Translations under genes and position numbers: made by a program
Assembly (NCBI RefSeq): GCF_004295685.1
Contig: NZ_AP019368.1
Span: 1,244,364 to 1,308,363 of the forward strand
Direction: 5' to 3'
From: Fluviispira sanaruensis
GTDB taxonomy: Bacteria > Bdellovibrionota_B > Oligoflexia > Silvanigrellales > Silvanigrellaceae
Length of the DNA stretch: 64,000 bases
Notes under the pieces: model-generated
Database searches by the model: none
What the model saw: only the letters and a program-made list of their open reading frames with translations
What the model was told of the DNA's origin: nothing
In this document: positions 27,651 to 37,939 of the stretch, one piece after another
Layout of the letters: each line of letters starts with the position of its first letter
How positions within the stretch are numbered: the first letter of the stretch is position 1

Positions 27651-27983
27651 ATGATCATATACGAAGTCACTTATATTCTAAAGGATCTCGAATTTGAAAA
27701 AAGATTTTCTGATTTTATGATAGATATACATTTAAATAATCTTTACCAAACAGGATGTTTTTTATCCATTGCATTTGCAAAAACCCAAGCGACCGGCGCT
27801 TATAAAGCTACTTTTTATTTAAAAGATAAAAAAATGATGGATATGTATATAAATAAATACTCTGTTAATTTAAGAAAAGGTTTGATTGAGAAATTTCCAA
27901 AAGCAGGAATAGAATTTTTGCGAGTGTTTAGTTATTGTCTTTATTTTAAATCAGAACAATTTACTCAATCGAGAAAAACATAA
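27651..27983 (+). CDS. DUF4286 family protein
   Basis: 110-aa cytoplasmic protein with MIIYEVTYIL at the N-terminus, a middle FLSIAFAKT and a late NLRKGLIEKF segment, the layout of DUF4286 (ferredoxin-like dimeric fold). The role is unknown. ATG 27651 is preceded by TTTTGGAGAAAATCG. Its last 19 bp overlap the end of the convergent Rieske gene (27965-27983). The 230 bp upstream hold a frame open from 27491 with no known features. Confidence 0.7.
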   Translation: MIIYEVTYILKDLEFEKRFSDFMIDIHLNNLYQTGCFLSIAFAKTQATGAYKATFYLKDKKMMDMYINKYSVNLRKGLIEKFPKAGIEFLRVFSYCLYFKSEQFTQSRKT

Positions 27984-28300
27984 ACAATATTTTCATTATT
28001 TTCTTGGCGAATTTCTGTTTGATAAACAGGCAATGGGATACAGGCAGGCGCTTGTTTTACAGCTCCATTCTCTGCAATATTAAACACAGCTTTGTGAAAA
28101 GGGCAGGTTATTTCTGCTTTTTCAGGATCCCAACGTCCTTTTTCGAGAGGTTTATCGGAATGATTGCAGTTGTTGTCAAATGCCCAAACTTTATTATCAG
28201 TTAATGCTTTCACCAAAAGAATTTCCAGTCCATCGACGGTGAATTTTTGGGGTTTATCAATTGATAGTAAAGAAAGAGAACATACCTTAAAATAGGACAT
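27965..28300 (-). CDS. Rieske [2Fe-2S] ferredoxin-like protein, last gene of the suf operon
   Basis: 111 aa. The two cluster-binding motifs are C-x-H (NCNHSD) and CPFHKAVF, separated by 16-17 residues as in Rieske ferredoxins. No membrane segment is visible, so it is soluble. It lies 23 bp after sufD on the same strand, suggesting co-transcription. A Rieske ferredoxin in a suf operon could be an electron donor for cluster assembly or a client protein. This resembles the NirD/BphF small-ferredoxin group in length. Its partner reductase is not in the window. Confidence 0.85.
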   Translation of the reverse strand: MSYFKVCSLSLLSIDKPQKFTVDGLEILLVKALTDNKVWAFDNNCNHSDKPLEKGRWDPEKAEITCPFHKAVFNIAENGAVKQAPACIPLPVYQTEIRQENNENIVYVFLD

Positions 28301-28323
28301 TTCAATGAATCTCTTTCTAAATT

Positions 28324-29610
28324 CTATGTTTGTGGGAGCTGGTTGAGTGCTGCTTCAAGTGCATGTTCTGCTGCATTGAGTAACAGGCTTTCACTCTCAA
28401 GTAGCGAGAGAGTTTCTTGAGCAAAGCTTTTAATGATAAGCTTGCGTGCTTCTGCCGTTGAAAATCCACGAGTTGACAAATAATACAGTTGCTTTTCATC
28501 GATTTCACCAGTGGCGCTGCCATGTTTACACATGACATCATTAGGCAGAATTTCAAGGCGCGGGGATGCGTCAATGCGTGCGTTTTTGCTGAGCAATAAA
28601 TTTTTATTCACTTGCATTGCAAGGGTTTGGGGAGCTTCTTTGTCGATAATCACGAGCCCTTGGAAGACACTTTTGGCACGATTGGCAACGATCATTTTGA
28701 TATTTAAATGTGAGTTACCTTGCGGAACTTTATGCTCTTGAATGGGTTCGTAATCAAAATTGCCATGGGTTGCGATAACAGCAGCAGAAGAATTTGCGCT
28801 TGCTCTTTTCCCAGAAAAAACAATATTTGAAGTCACACGTGTGATCCCATGGGGAGCCATAATTTGTGCATCAATAAACTTAGAATTTTCTCCTAGATTC
28901 ACTTCTCGTTCAAATAAAGAATTAGAATTTTTCGCATCGTCAGTTGTGATATTGATCCACAATTGGGAAAGTTGAGCATTTTCTTCCAACACAAGTGTAT
29001 GTCGTAATACGCCAAATTGAGAATTGCCTTCAGCTATTATAAGTTCTGCTTGGCTCCCTTTAGCAAGTACAAGCTTAAATGTGCTATATATCTGGGAGAA
29101 ATTACAATTTAAATGATTTGTCACAATGATAAGTGGCTTTTCATTGCCTTGGGTTGCAAGCTTCATTATTATTTCATGTGGTGCGCTTGCTTTTAATCTA
29201 TTTGCCAATGCAAAACCAATATCGCTATTTGGAGCGATTGATTTGACTTCAAAAGGAGCAGATAAAAATTCTACTGTTGATTTTAATGCATCGGATGAAT
29301 AAACATCAACAATTCCATGGCCAATCTCAACTAAAATAATTCTATTTAAATCTTTTTGAAATATAGCATCACAAGCTTCGCCAAATTGTTTCTTTAAGGA
29401 TGACAAATGTACAAGGGTATCTTTTGGATTTCTGTATGAAATTTTCCAAGGTAAAAAAGTGGATAATTTTTCTTGCACACTGTGGCCTTGAAAATTAAGC
29501 ACTTCATCTTGTGGTAAAAAGAAAATTTCAGGATTTGTTTTGCGCCAACTTTCCTCAGGGTATTTTGGACAAAGAGCAAGTTTTTTACTTTCTAAGTGAA
29601 TAACTGTCAT
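28324..29610 (-). CDS. sufD: Fe-S cluster assembly protein SufD
   Basis: Scaffold subunit of the SufBC2D complex in the cytoplasm. 428 aa with the right-handed beta-helix core and the C-terminal motif EILPNDVMCKHGSATGEID, then YYLSTRGFSTAEARKLII, common to SufB and SufD. The conserved KHGS with the histidine required at the SufB-SufD interface is present. It follows sufB by 5 bp and is followed by the Rieske gene. Start ATG at 29610. Confidence 0.93.
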   Translation of the reverse strand: MTVIHLESKKLALCPKYPEESWRKTNPEIFFLPQDEVLNFQGHSVQEKLSTFLPWKISYRNPKDTLVHLSSLKKQFGEACDAIFQKDLNRIILVEIGHGIVDVYSSDALKSTVEFLSAPFEVKSIAPNSDIGFALANRLKASAPHEIIMKLATQGNEKPLIIVTNHLNCNFSQIYSTFKLVLAKGSQAELIIAEGNSQFGVLRHTLVLEENAQLSQLWINITTDDAKNSNSLFEREVNLGENSKFIDAQIMAPHGITRVTSNIVFSGKRASANSSAAVIATHGNFDYEPIQEHKVPQGNSHLNIKMIVANRAKSVFQGLVIIDKEAPQTLAMQVNKNLLLSKNARIDASPRLEILPNDVMCKHGSATGEIDEKQLYYLSTRGFSTAEARKLIIKSFAQETLSLLESESLLLNAAEHALEAALNQLPQT

Positions 29611-29615
29611 AAAAA

Positions 29616-31073
29616 TTAACCCACTCCTTCAAATTCAATTTCTATCAAGCGATTGAGTTCTACCGCATATTCCATAGGCAACTCTTTTACAAACTCTTCG
29701 ATAAATCCATTGACTATCATGAGGGTTGCTTGTCTTTCTGAAAACCCACGGCTTGTGAGATAATAAATTTGCTCATCGCTCACACGGCTCACGCTGGCTT
29801 CATGTCCAACTTCAGTCCCCTCTTGTTCTTCAATTTGCATTGTAGGATAGGTTTTTGAGTTTGAAATGTCATCCATCAAAAGAGCATCGCATTGGACTTT
29901 GCTTTTACAACCCTTCATTCCTTTAGGGATTTTAACCAGACCACGGTAAGTCGTGCAACCTCCGTCCTTCGAAATTGATTTTGAAGTGATGACACTGGTT
30001 GTGTTAGGGGCTGCATGGATGATTTTGGCACCTGCGTCTTGGTGCATACCATTGCCAGCAAAGGCTACGGAGAGGATTTCTCCGCGGGCACGGGGGCCAA
30101 GCAAGTAAACTGCTGGGTATTTCATTGTTAATTTAGAACCGATATTCCCATCCACCCATTCAACCGAAGCATCTTCGTAAGCATAAGCGCGTTTGGTCAC
30201 CAAATTGTAAATATTTTTTGACCAGTTTTGGATAGTTGTATAACGGATTTTAGCACCTTTCATGGCTATCAATTCAACCACAGCTGAGTGGAGTGAATCA
30301 CTGCGATAAACTGGTGCTGTACAGCCTTCGATATAGTGCACGGAGGAGCCTTCGTCGGCAATTATCAAGGTGCGTTCGAATTGACCCATGTTTTCAGTAT
30401 TGATTCGGAAATAAGCTTGCAACGGGATATCGACGTGCACTCCTTTAGGCACATAGATAAAACTGCCGCCACTCCAAACGGCAGTGTTCAAAGCCGCAAA
30501 TTTGTTGTCATCAGCGGGGATGACGGTTGCGAAGTATTTTTTAATAATTTCAGGATGTTCTCGTAGGCCTGTATCCATGTCGAAGAAAAGGACCCCTTTT
30601 TCTTCAAGGCTTTTTTGCATGCTGTGGTACACAACTTCGGATTCAAACTGCGCAGAAACTCCTGCTAAGAATTTTCTTTCAGCCTCTGGGATACCAAGTC
30701 TATCAAAGGTGTCTTTGATTTCAGAAGGGACGTCATCCCAATTTGTTCCCACCCGCTCTGTTGGACGAACGAAATAGTGAATATTTGTAAAATCGATTTC
30801 GTTCAGGGCTGTTGTGTCACCCCAAGTTGGCATGGGTTTAGAGTTAAAAATTTCAAGGGCTTTAAGGCGGATATCGAGCATCCACTGTGGCTCATGCTTA
30901 AAAGCAGAAATTTCTTCAACAATTTCCTTTGTTAAACCTTGTGCAGATTTTGCCCCTTTAAAAACATAGTTTTCTTTTACATGAAAGCCATATTTATAGT
31001 CGTCAAGGATATCAACCTGCGAGGCATCAAAATCTTCGATTAATGTTGGATCTTTATCGTTTTTCATATGCAA
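29616..31073 (-). CDS. sufB: Fe-S cluster assembly protein SufB
   Basis: Main scaffold on which clusters form in the SufBC2D complex. 485 aa, standard length. Motifs include [19 protein letters not shown], the cysteine of [12 protein letters not shown] (the counterpart of the essential E. coli Cys254 region) and the C-terminal [11 protein letters not shown] plus [13 protein letters not shown]. The start ATG at 31067 (MKNDKD, with AGGAGTTG just upstream) is as good as the ATG at 31073. It lies between sufC and sufD in a tight operon. Confidence 0.95.
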   Translation of the reverse strand: MHMKNDKDPTLIEDFDASQVDILDDYKYGFHVKENYVFKGAKSAQGLTKEIVEEISAFKHEPQWMLDIRLKALEIFNSKPMPTWGDTTALNEIDFTNIHYFVRPTERVGTNWDDVPSEIKDTFDRLGIPEAERKFLAGVSAQFESEVVYHSMQKSLEEKGVLFFDMDTGLREHPEIIKKYFATVIPADDNKFAALNTAVWSGGSFIYVPKGVHVDIPLQAYFRINTENMGQFERTLIIADEGSSVHYIEGCTAPVYRSDSLHSAVVELIAMKGAKIRYTTIQNWSKNIYNLVTKRAYAYEDASVEWVDGNIGSKLTMKYPAVYLLGPRARGEILSVAFAGNGMHQDAGAKIIHAAPNTTSVITSKSISKDGGCTTYRGLVKIPKGMKGCKSKVQCDALLMDDISNSKTYPTMQIEEQEGTEVGHEASVSRVSDEQIYYLTSRGFSERQATLMIVNGFIEEFVKELPMEYAVELNRLIEIEFEGVG

Positions 31074-31090
31074 CTCCTCTTCAAGCTGAT

Positions 31091-31840
31091 TTATTGACTT
31101 GAAGAATTATTTTGACGGATGTGTTCATAACCCTCACGCTCAAGCTCTTCTACCAATGACATATCGCCAGATTGATTGATTTTTCCGTCTAAAATAACAT
31201 GAATTTTGTGAGGATTTATAAAGTTCAAGAGACGTTGATAGTGAGTGACTATGATAAAACTTGTGCCAATTTCTTTTGCTATATGTTTAATGCTTTCAGC
31301 AACAATCTTTTGTGCATCAACGTCAACCCCTGAGTCAATTTCATCTAAAATAGCGACTTTTGGTTCAATTAACATGAGTTGAAGCATTTCTAAACGCTTC
31401 ATTTCTCCGCCCGAAAAGCCATCATTTAAATATCTCTGCAATGAAGCACGTTCAATATTTAATAGTTCAAGTTTATTTTTTAAGATTTTTCTAAATTCAG
31501 AGACGCTCACTTGTTTAGCGTGTCGTAAATTATAAAGATTTCTTAAATATTCAGAGATCTTGAGTCCTGGTATGGAAACGGGATACTGAAATGCTAAGAA
31601 AATTCCTTTTTTTGCTCTGTCAGCGGTGTCGAGTTCAGATATGTCTTCACCATCGAGTAATATTTTACCAGAATTTAATTTGTAATTTTTAGAGCCCATA
31701 AGAACATGGCCAAGAGTTGACTTACCAACACCATTTGGTCCCATTAAAACGTGGATTTCTCCTGCAGGAATTTCAAGGTCAATGCCTTTTAATATTTCCT
31801 TGTCACCTACGGATGCTTTTACTTGATTGATGGTTAACAT
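31091..31840 (-). CDS. sufC: Fe-S cluster assembly ATPase SufC
   Basis: ABC-type ATPase that drives conformational change of SufB-SufD. 249 aa from ATG 31840 (AGGAGAAG upstream); a longer frame from 31864 lacks a ribosome site. Walker A is GPNGVGKST, the signature [12 protein letters not shown] and Walker [12 protein letters not shown], with the SufC-type signature and D-loop. It sits 17 bp before sufB. Soluble, with no membrane segments. Confidence 0.95.
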   Translation of the reverse strand: MLTINQVKASVGDKEILKGIDLEIPAGEIHVLMGPNGVGKSTLGHVLMGSKNYKLNSGKILLDGEDISELDTADRAKKGIFLAFQYPVSIPGLKISEYLRNLYNLRHAKQVSVSEFRKILKNKLELLNIERASLQRYLNDGFSGGEMKRLEMLQLMLIEPKVAILDEIDSGVDVDAQKIVAESIKHIAKEIGTSFIIVTHYQRLLNFINPHKIHVILDGKINQSGDMSLVEELEREGYEHIRQNNSSSQ

Positions 31841-31873
31841 ACGAACTCTTCTCCTAAAGAACAAAACAAAATT

Positions 31874-32440
31874 TTAATTTTCTGTAGAAACAATTTTTAA
31901 TTTCCGTTTATTTAAAGGCGACTGTGCACAATTTGTGAGCTTATCACAGCCTTGTTTTGGCACCCCTGCTTCATCAAAATTTTCATTTAAAAGTAGACTT
32001 AAGGTTTTCCAGGCAAGAGCAGCACACTTGACACGGACGGGGAATTTACTCACTCCATGTAAAGCTTCAATATCTTGTTCAAGATCATCTGAATTAACTT
32101 GAATAATTCCTGTATATATTTTTTCAGCTTCAGTAATTAAATTTCGAGCCTCAGCTAAAGTAACTGACTGCATGGAATTGCACATGATACTTGCGCTTGC
32201 TTGGCTAATCGAACAGCCTGTTCCATCAAAACCAACGGAAAGGTTTGGTATATTTTCTTTCATTTCGACTTGGCAATAAATCGTGATGTTGTCACCGCAG
32301 AGAGGATTTTTACCTTCTTGGCAAAAGCGGCAAGGCATGTTCTTAGATTTAAATCTAGGATTTTTTGAGTGATCGACAATGACCTCTTGATAAAGGGCAT
32401 TGAGCTCAACAGATTGTGAAGATTTAAGACCGTTAGTCAT
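31874..32440 (-). CDS. sufU: SufU sulfur-transfer/scaffold protein
   Basis: 188 aa from ATG 32440 (GGAG upstream, MTNGLKSSQ); the longer frame from 32524 adds residues unlike the family. The three cysteines are in place: PLCGDNI, GTGCSISQASASIM and FPVRVKCAALAWKTL. The insertion before the third cysteine, with the FPVRVKCA motif, marks SufU rather than IscU. SufU receives persulfide sulfur from SufS. The C-terminal about 40 residues with two more cysteines are an extension of unknown role. The 126-bp gap to sufS is modest. Confidence 0.9.
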   Translation of the reverse strand: MTNGLKSSQSVELNALYQEVIVDHSKNPRFKSKNMPCRFCQEGKNPLCGDNITIYCQVEMKENIPNLSVGFDGTGCSISQASASIMCNSMQSVTLAEARNLITEAEKIYTGIIQVNSDDLEQDIEALHGVSKFPVRVKCAALAWKTLSLLLNENFDEAGVPKQGCDKLTNCAQSPLNKRKLKIVSTEN

Positions 32441-32566
32441 CCTTGAAACTCCAAAATGCTTAATAATAACGCGATCAACCGCGCTCTCTAAAGGAATACC
32501 ACTACATGAGCGTAAGATCGACAAATGCGACGGTAAAACAACAAACTATAAAAAAGAACGATGAAC

Positions 32567-33820
32567 TTACGTTATTTTTGAAGCTTTTTTTATAGCTGCC
32601 AAAGCCAATTCGATATCATCTTTGTCTGAGTAAGCTGCAAAACTACATCTGATGAGGGCGTCAACCCCTAAAAAACGAATGAAAGGCCAAGCACAGTGGT
32701 GACCAGCACGCATAGCAATGTTTTCTGCATCTAAAATTGTAGCTAAATCATGAGCATGTATTTTTTTATGGCGAAAGGAGACGATTGTTTCTTGACCTGT
32801 ACCGGGAGCAAAAACTTCAATATCGGGTATTTCTTGAACTTTACTAAGGAATTCAGCGGCTAAAGCGGCGGCATGATCGTGAATATGGATCTTGCCAACT
32901 TGCGATATCCATTCAATCGCCGCTCCTAAGCCAGCCACCTCCGTTATGGGAGGAGTGCCTGCTTCAAACTTTGCCGGTCCCTGCGTCCAAGAACTGCCTT
33001 CAAGGGTTACATCGGAAATCATACCGCCTCCAAAAGTGTAAGGAGGTAAGCGTTCAATCAATTCTTTGCTCATAGCTAAAACGCCAATACCGGAGGGGCC
33101 ATAAATTTTGTGCGGGCTAAAAGCGATGGCATCGGCACCAAGGGCAAAAACATCTTCTTCTATGCAAGTCATACTTTGCGCACAGTCGAGCACAACGAGC
33201 GCTCCAACACTTTTTGCAAGCGCAATCACTTCCTCAATTGGATTGATTTGTCCAATGACATTCCCAACATGGGCAAGGGAAACCACTTTGGTATTTTTGG
33301 TGATGAGTTTTTTTGCTTCAGATAAATTGAGTCGTAATTCTTTTCCTATTTTTCCTTCAAAAGGGATATAAGCTAATTCACAATTTTTTCTGAGTGCAAC
33401 TTGCTGCCAGGGTATTAAATTTGCATGATGTTCAGCAACGGGAATGACTATTCTGCTATTTTCTTGTAAATATTCTTCTGCAATTCCATTGGCTAAAATA
33501 TTGAGGCTTTCCGTTGTTCCGCGTGTGTAAACAATCTGTTCAGGTTTCACCGATTTTCCAATGAAATTTGCCACAATAGTTCGAGTATTTTCATACATTT
33601 GTGAAGATCGAACCGAGACTCCATACGCTCCACGATGAACAGAGCCATAATCATATTCCAAATGATGCGACATAGCTTTAATAACACTGATGTGTTTTTG
33701 CGCTGATACGGCTGAATCTAAATACGAAAAAGGTTTGATTTGTCCATCTTCAATTTTTTTATTATTTGCAAAGAGAGGGAATTCATTACGAATGTGGGAA
33801 CCAAGTTTCGTTGCTTTCAT
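32567..33820 (-). CDS. sufS: Cysteine desulfurase SufS
   Basis: Pyridoxal-phosphate enzyme that takes sulfur from cysteine for Fe-S assembly. 417 aa from ATG 33820, where GAGGAAGG precedes MKATKLGSHI; the frame from 33889 has no such site. The PLP lysine lies in AFSPHKIYGPSGIGVL, and the catalytic cysteine in RAGHHCAWPF, the SufS-type (group II) active site. First gene of the suf operon sufS-sufU-sufC-sufB-sufD-Rieske, divergent from the ABC1-like gene. No IscR or SufR gene is seen nearby. Confidence 0.94.
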   Translation of the reverse strand: MKATKLGSHIRNEFPLFANNKKIEDGQIKPFSYLDSAVSAQKHISVIKAMSHHLEYDYGSVHRGAYGVSVRSSQMYENTRTIVANFIGKSVKPEQIVYTRGTTESLNILANGIAEEYLQENSRIVIPVAEHHANLIPWQQVALRKNCELAYIPFEGKIGKELRLNLSEAKKLITKNTKVVSLAHVGNVIGQINPIEEVIALAKSVGALVVLDCAQSMTCIEEDVFALGADAIAFSPHKIYGPSGIGVLAMSKELIERLPPYTFGGGMISDVTLEGSSWTQGPAKFEAGTPPITEVAGLGAAIEWISQVGKIHIHDHAAALAAEFLSKVQEIPDIEVFAPGTGQETIVSFRHKKIHAHDLATILDAENIAMRAGHHCAWPFIRFLGVDALIRCSFAAYSDKDDIELALAAIKKASKIT

Positions 33821-33973
33821 TTTATAGCCTTCCTCTGAGGGTCGGGTGAAAAATCCGCCATCAGTATTTATCTGACATAGGGCTCGCAAAATGCTAAGAG
33901 CATGTCAACAATTCTATAAAGGAGATGATACCCGTAAATAAAGGTATTGATCTTCATTTGGGGGCAAATACGT

Positions 33974-36859
33974 ATGCAGAGTGAACGCAGTCGAAAAAAA
34001 AGACAAGCGCTCGAAAAAAAGAAAAGAAATTATAAAGAAAGTTTGGAAAAAGTAGCTGCTTTGGACTACCGTTGGGTGGTGCCATTGGCAAAAAATATTA
34101 GAATGAAGTCACAAATTCTGGCAAAATTTATTTCATTTGTTTTTTCGGATATTGCCACGACTCCTCTGTTAAATAAAAAAACTTCAGTCAATCGTTTCGC
34201 ACTTATGCGTGGTCTAACTCGGATATTATTTCCACAAAGTGAGACGATTTTAACAAAAATTGAAAGATCGATTCAAACATTACAAGAAAGTGTCGGGGAA
34301 ATTTCTTCAGAAATTCTAACAGATACTGAGGTCACCCAAGAATTACTTGCACCTTTTATTGAAATGGTTTGCACTGCAGTTGAAGCCAATCCACAGTTGA
34401 TTGCTCTTTTTGGTCAACCGCAAATCTTAGAAGATGCTTTTGGTCCATTGGGCGAAAGAATAAGTGGAATTGTTTCACTTATTCCTGCTTTATCTACACA
34501 AGCAGCAGAAAGATTTCCTGACTTAAAAGAGACATTTTTTCATGCTCTTTTTTCTTTAAATAAAGAGGAAAGAAATCATATTTATATTTTAGCAGAAAAT
34601 ATTTTAGGAGAAGTATATAAAGAAAAAGTTTTTCCTTTGTTAAAAAGAACTCTTTCCTCCGATCCCCGTGGTAAAGTTCTCGCACCAATTTTAAGTGGCG
34701 CGATCGAGGCTATACCTGGGGAAAGCTGTATAAATGCATTGCTGTCAATTGCTTGCACACCACACAATGAGATTTCTAACGGACGGGTCATTGCTATAGC
34801 TATTCAAGAAATTGGTGGCTTATATGTAAAAATATCTCAAGTTATTTCTGAACTTTGTCCGCCAAGTTTAGCAAGAGAGCTTAGAACAACTCAGGATGAT
34901 GCCGGGGGGATATTCCCGAGTATCGAAAAGTCATGGGACTATTTTACAGAAACCCTTAATCGAGAAGAATATGCATTTTGGCAACCGTATTTAATTCTCC
35001 CAAAAAATCCTATGCGGCATTTTGCAAGTGCGAGTGTGGGATCTTTATACAATATTCAGCTCAATGCTGATGGAAAAGAACTTTTCGGGGTCGATAATGT
35101 TTTAATTAAAATACAAAGACCAAAATTACGAGAACTTTTTTTAATTCAAAGTGAACATATTTTAAAGTTAACAGATGATGCGCACAAAGCTTTAATCGAA
35201 GATATTAGTTTGACAAAGTCCATTCGTTCAGAATTATTGGGGCTAGTTTCGACATTAAGAAGAGCTGTTTTGAATTATCATAAACAAAGTCAAGAAGAAC
35301 TTAATTTTATTCTTGAAGAAAAAAATGCAGATAAAGTCCGCTTTGCTTTAGGTGAAAATAATTCTATTCAAGTTCCGCGTTTTTTTCAGTCTTATCCCAC
35401 CATTGTTTTTATGGAAAAAATGAATGGAATTAAAGTTACAAAAATTATTCAAACAAAATATTTAGCAAGACGTGAAATTGCGGACACAATTGCAAAAGAA
35501 TATATTGACCTCGTTTTCAATAAAGGGGTGGTTTGGGCAGATCCGCATCCAGGTAATATTTTATATGATGATTTGAGCCATCAGGTCTCAATGATTGATT
35601 TAAACCCATGTTTTGTGTGGGATGTAAAAACCCGCGAAGAGTTTAAACATCTTATTTACCGCTTGTTGCTGCGTGATGCTGCAGGCGTTTATCGTACACT
35701 TTATCATTTGGTGGACAATCCTGAATCTTTGCACTCAAATACCATTTTGGATGATCTCGGGCATTTTCTCAATCTTTCTATGGGCAGCGCTAGCTTAACC
35801 CGCTTTGTAGGTGAATTTATAAAAACCTTAAGTGAGAATCAGATTGATTTAAAAGTGGAAGTTCAAGCTGCTTTAAGAGGTTTAAGTCAAATTGCTTTGA
35901 CAACAGCTTCTATTTCAGCACGCAATAATTTCGGCAGAATTTTAAGGAAACAATTTACTTTAAAAGAGTTGGTTGGCACAGTATGGAATGTCGGAATTAT
36001 TCGAGTGTCAAAAGTAATTTTATCCACTCTTTTTGAATTCACGCGACAAATGCCAGAGTACGATATTGGTCCTGTTTTAGATGAACGGGATATTTCTATG
36101 CTGTCAAGCAGGACATATGAACTCGCACAGGCAAATGTCTGCCATATATTATTTAAAAGAGTTTCCCCAGAAGATCATCCGAATCTAAAAATGAGTCAAG
36201 ATGGGCAAATGCTTTTGATTACAAGCGATCTTTATATAGAAATTATTGAAAAAGTGAGACCTGCGAGCGTTCGGTATGTTATAGAAGTGCCTTCGCGCAA
36301 ATGGCTCAAAGAACGTCAGGAATTTGTTAAATTAGCCAGTATAGCGCGTAGCTTTTGTACCATCGAATGCCTTGAGCAATTGCGTAGAAATTCCTTGGAT
36401 GATTATTGGCGTATTGTTGAAGCCTGGAGTAAAGATCCTTTTCTGAAAACTGTTGAAGAAACGCAGCTTATTGGTGAGGTTCGTATTGCTGCCCGCAATT
36501 TATATTCATTGCGTTTTGCTAATATCTGGGAATCTATTTTTTCTGGGTTACCTTATAGCGCAAAAATATTTTGGCGATTTCTTATGCGAGTTGAGTTCTG
36601 GAAAGAGAGTTCAAAACAAAATTATTTAGTCTCACAAAAGAAAAAATTCGGCGATACACTCCTAACGAATTTAGCTTATAGCAGTTTTTTTAGAATAAAA
36701 ATTTTGATACTAGAAGCAATTCTTTGGTATTTAAGAAAAAAAATGAGTCATCTCAAGTTCTCTATGCACCTATTGCCAATGTCGACACAAGAGCTTGAGA
36801 ATCTTATTTTATTTGGCTTGAGTCGTAACTTTACCGAATATAAAAGTAAATTTAAATAA
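33974..36859 (+). CDS. Long ABC1/UbiB-family atypical kinase-like protein
   Basis: 961 aa (970 if TTG 33947 is used; ATG 33974 has TTGGGGG upstream). Family UbiB/ADCK proteins are about 500-550 aa. The kinase-like core lies around residues 270-620: VKISQVISELCP (KxGQ-like motif), ASASVGSLYNIQ (A-rich loop), K379 in VLIKIQRP, WADPHPGNILY near 521 and MIDLNPC near 541 (DLN in place of DFG). The N-terminal about 260 and C-terminal about 330 residues are additional and unrecognised. Members bind ATP and support quinone or lipid metabolism. Membrane segments are weak. Divergent from sufS. Confidence 0.8.
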   Translation: MQSERSRKKRQALEKKKRNYKESLEKVAALDYRWVVPLAKNIRMKSQILAKFISFVFSDIATTPLLNKKTSVNRFALMRGLTRILFPQSETILTKIERSIQTLQESVGEISSEILTDTEVTQELLAPFIEMVCTAVEANPQLIALFGQPQILEDAFGPLGERISGIVSLIPALSTQAAERFPDLKETFFHALFSLNKEERNHIYILAENILGEVYKEKVFPLLKRTLSSDPRGKVLAPILSGAIEAIPGESCINALLSIACTPHNEISNGRVIAIAIQEIGGLYVKISQVISELCPPSLARELRTTQDDAGGIFPSIEKSWDYFTETLNREEYAFWQPYLILPKNPMRHFASASVGSLYNIQLNADGKELFGVDNVLIKIQRPKLRELFLIQSEHILKLTDDAHKALIEDISLTKSIRSELLGLVSTLRRAVLNYHKQSQEELNFILEEKNADKVRFALGENNSIQVPRFFQSYPTIVFMEKMNGIKVTKIIQTKYLARREIADTIAKEYIDLVFNKGVVWADPHPGNILYDDLSHQVSMIDLNPCFVWDVKTREEFKHLIYRLLLRDAAGVYRTLYHLVDNPESLHSNTILDDLGHFLNLSMGSASLTRFVGEFIKTLSENQIDLKVEVQAALRGLSQIALTTASISARNNFGRILRKQFTLKELVGTVWNVGIIRVSKVILSTLFEFTRQMPEYDIGPVLDERDISMLSSRTYELAQANVCHILFKRVSPEDHPNLKMSQDGQMLLITSDLYIEIIEKVRPASVRYVIEVPSRKWLKERQEFVKLASIARSFCTIECLEQLRRNSLDDYWRIVEAWSKDPFLKTVEETQLIGEVRIAARNLYSLRFANIWESIFSGLPYSAKIFWRFLMRVEFWKESSKQNYLVSQKKKFGDTLLTNLAYSSFFRIKILILEAILWYLRKKMSHLKFSMHLLPMSTQELENLILFGLSRNFTEYKSKFK

Positions 36860-36862
36860 GAA

Positions 36863-37816
36863 TTAATTATTTAAAACTTCTACTTCCGTAATATAGCCTT
36901 CATGTTTTCTCATATTAAAAACGTGATTGCTAAAGAATAAATACTGCCCTTTTATTCCTGTAATTTTGCCTTCAATTTCAGGAGTTTTGTCGAGTGAGAG
37001 CGATTTTATCGAGGCAATATCTGTGGGAGAGTCATAATTGATTTCTACAATGGGAGAGTCTGGAAAGAATTCAATTTCTTTTGCGAGAACTATATGCTCT
37101 GGTGTAGAGACAATGAGAGAGCCATTTTTGAATTCAGCTAAATTGATTAACCAGTTTTTTGCTTTGTCAAACATGAAATTAAACTCTTCGTTGGAAGGTC
37201 TCGTATTCGCACTTTTTAACATTTTCATCCAGTGACTTTTATCAGCTAAAATTTCTTTCATTGTATTTTCTACAACTCCAGCTTGATGTCTTGATGTCAC
37301 TTTAGCTAAAATCTTTGCACTTGTTGCTCCTTGATCGATCCACCTCGTTGGAATTTGCGATTCGCGCGTGATGCCGATTTTAAATTTATCAGTATATGAT
37401 AAATAAACATAATGAGGCTTATAACAATAATTCTCACCCCATTCTGGTTCACGACATGTACCATTCATATAGTGACATAGATGTGGGCTCATAATACAGT
37501 TATCTGCTGACGCTTTTTTCTTTAAACAAGGGAAGCAAAAACCAGAAAATAATTTTTTAACTGTTTTTTGACAAGCCACACATTGGAAAACTCCATTATG
37601 TTTGATTTTAATTGTCATTCCCTTGTTTATTGGTAAATTTGCCTTTAGCATATAATTAAAATCTAAAACAATTTTATTTTTTTGTTGAGTAACTTTATTT
37701 TCAAAAAAGGTTAGGTTGGTCGCTTCGTTTTGCAATTCATAACTGTTTTGCATTTTTATTATTCGGTGCTGCGGACTTTTGTAGAGGATATTCATGATTG
37801 ACACTCTTTTCGTCAA
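36863..37816 (-). CDS. DUF2797 family protein with zinc-binding cysteines
   Basis: The frame codes for 317 aa, but the start is uncertain: ATG at 37792 (MNILYKSP) and ATG 37756 (MQNSYEL) are alternatives. A treble of cysteine pairs (CVACQ, FCFPCLKKKASADNCI, SPHLCHYMNGTC) suggests zinc binding. PHYVYLSYTDKFKIGITRE, then RWIDQGATSAKI, are the hallmarks of DUF2797, which resembles the GIY-YIG/MUG113 nuclease fold. Function unknown. It converges with the ABC1-like gene (3-bp gap). C-terminal SH3-like beta region follows (ITGIKGQYLFF). Confidence 0.85.
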   Translation of the reverse strand: MTKRVSIMNILYKSPQHRIIKMQNSYELQNEATNLTFFENKVTQQKNKIVLDFNYMLKANLPINKGMTIKIKHNGVFQCVACQKTVKKLFSGFCFPCLKKKASADNCIMSPHLCHYMNGTCREPEWGENYCYKPHYVYLSYTDKFKIGITRESQIPTRWIDQGATSAKILAKVTSRHQAGVVENTMKEILADKSHWMKMLKSANTRPSNEEFNFMFDKAKNWLINLAEFKNGSLIVSTPEHIVLAKEIEFFPDSPIVEINYDSPTDIASIKSLSLDKTPEIEGKITGIKGQYLFFSNHVFNMRKHEGYITEVEVLNN

Positions 37817-37939
37817 AGACTAAACAGGATGGATTGATTGTGTTGATTACAACACCATTGCAAATTTTGTAGCATATTAACACGCGAGCGATCATGCCGA
37901 TAAGGACAGATATTGCTGTCATCAAACGGAGCATTGAAG

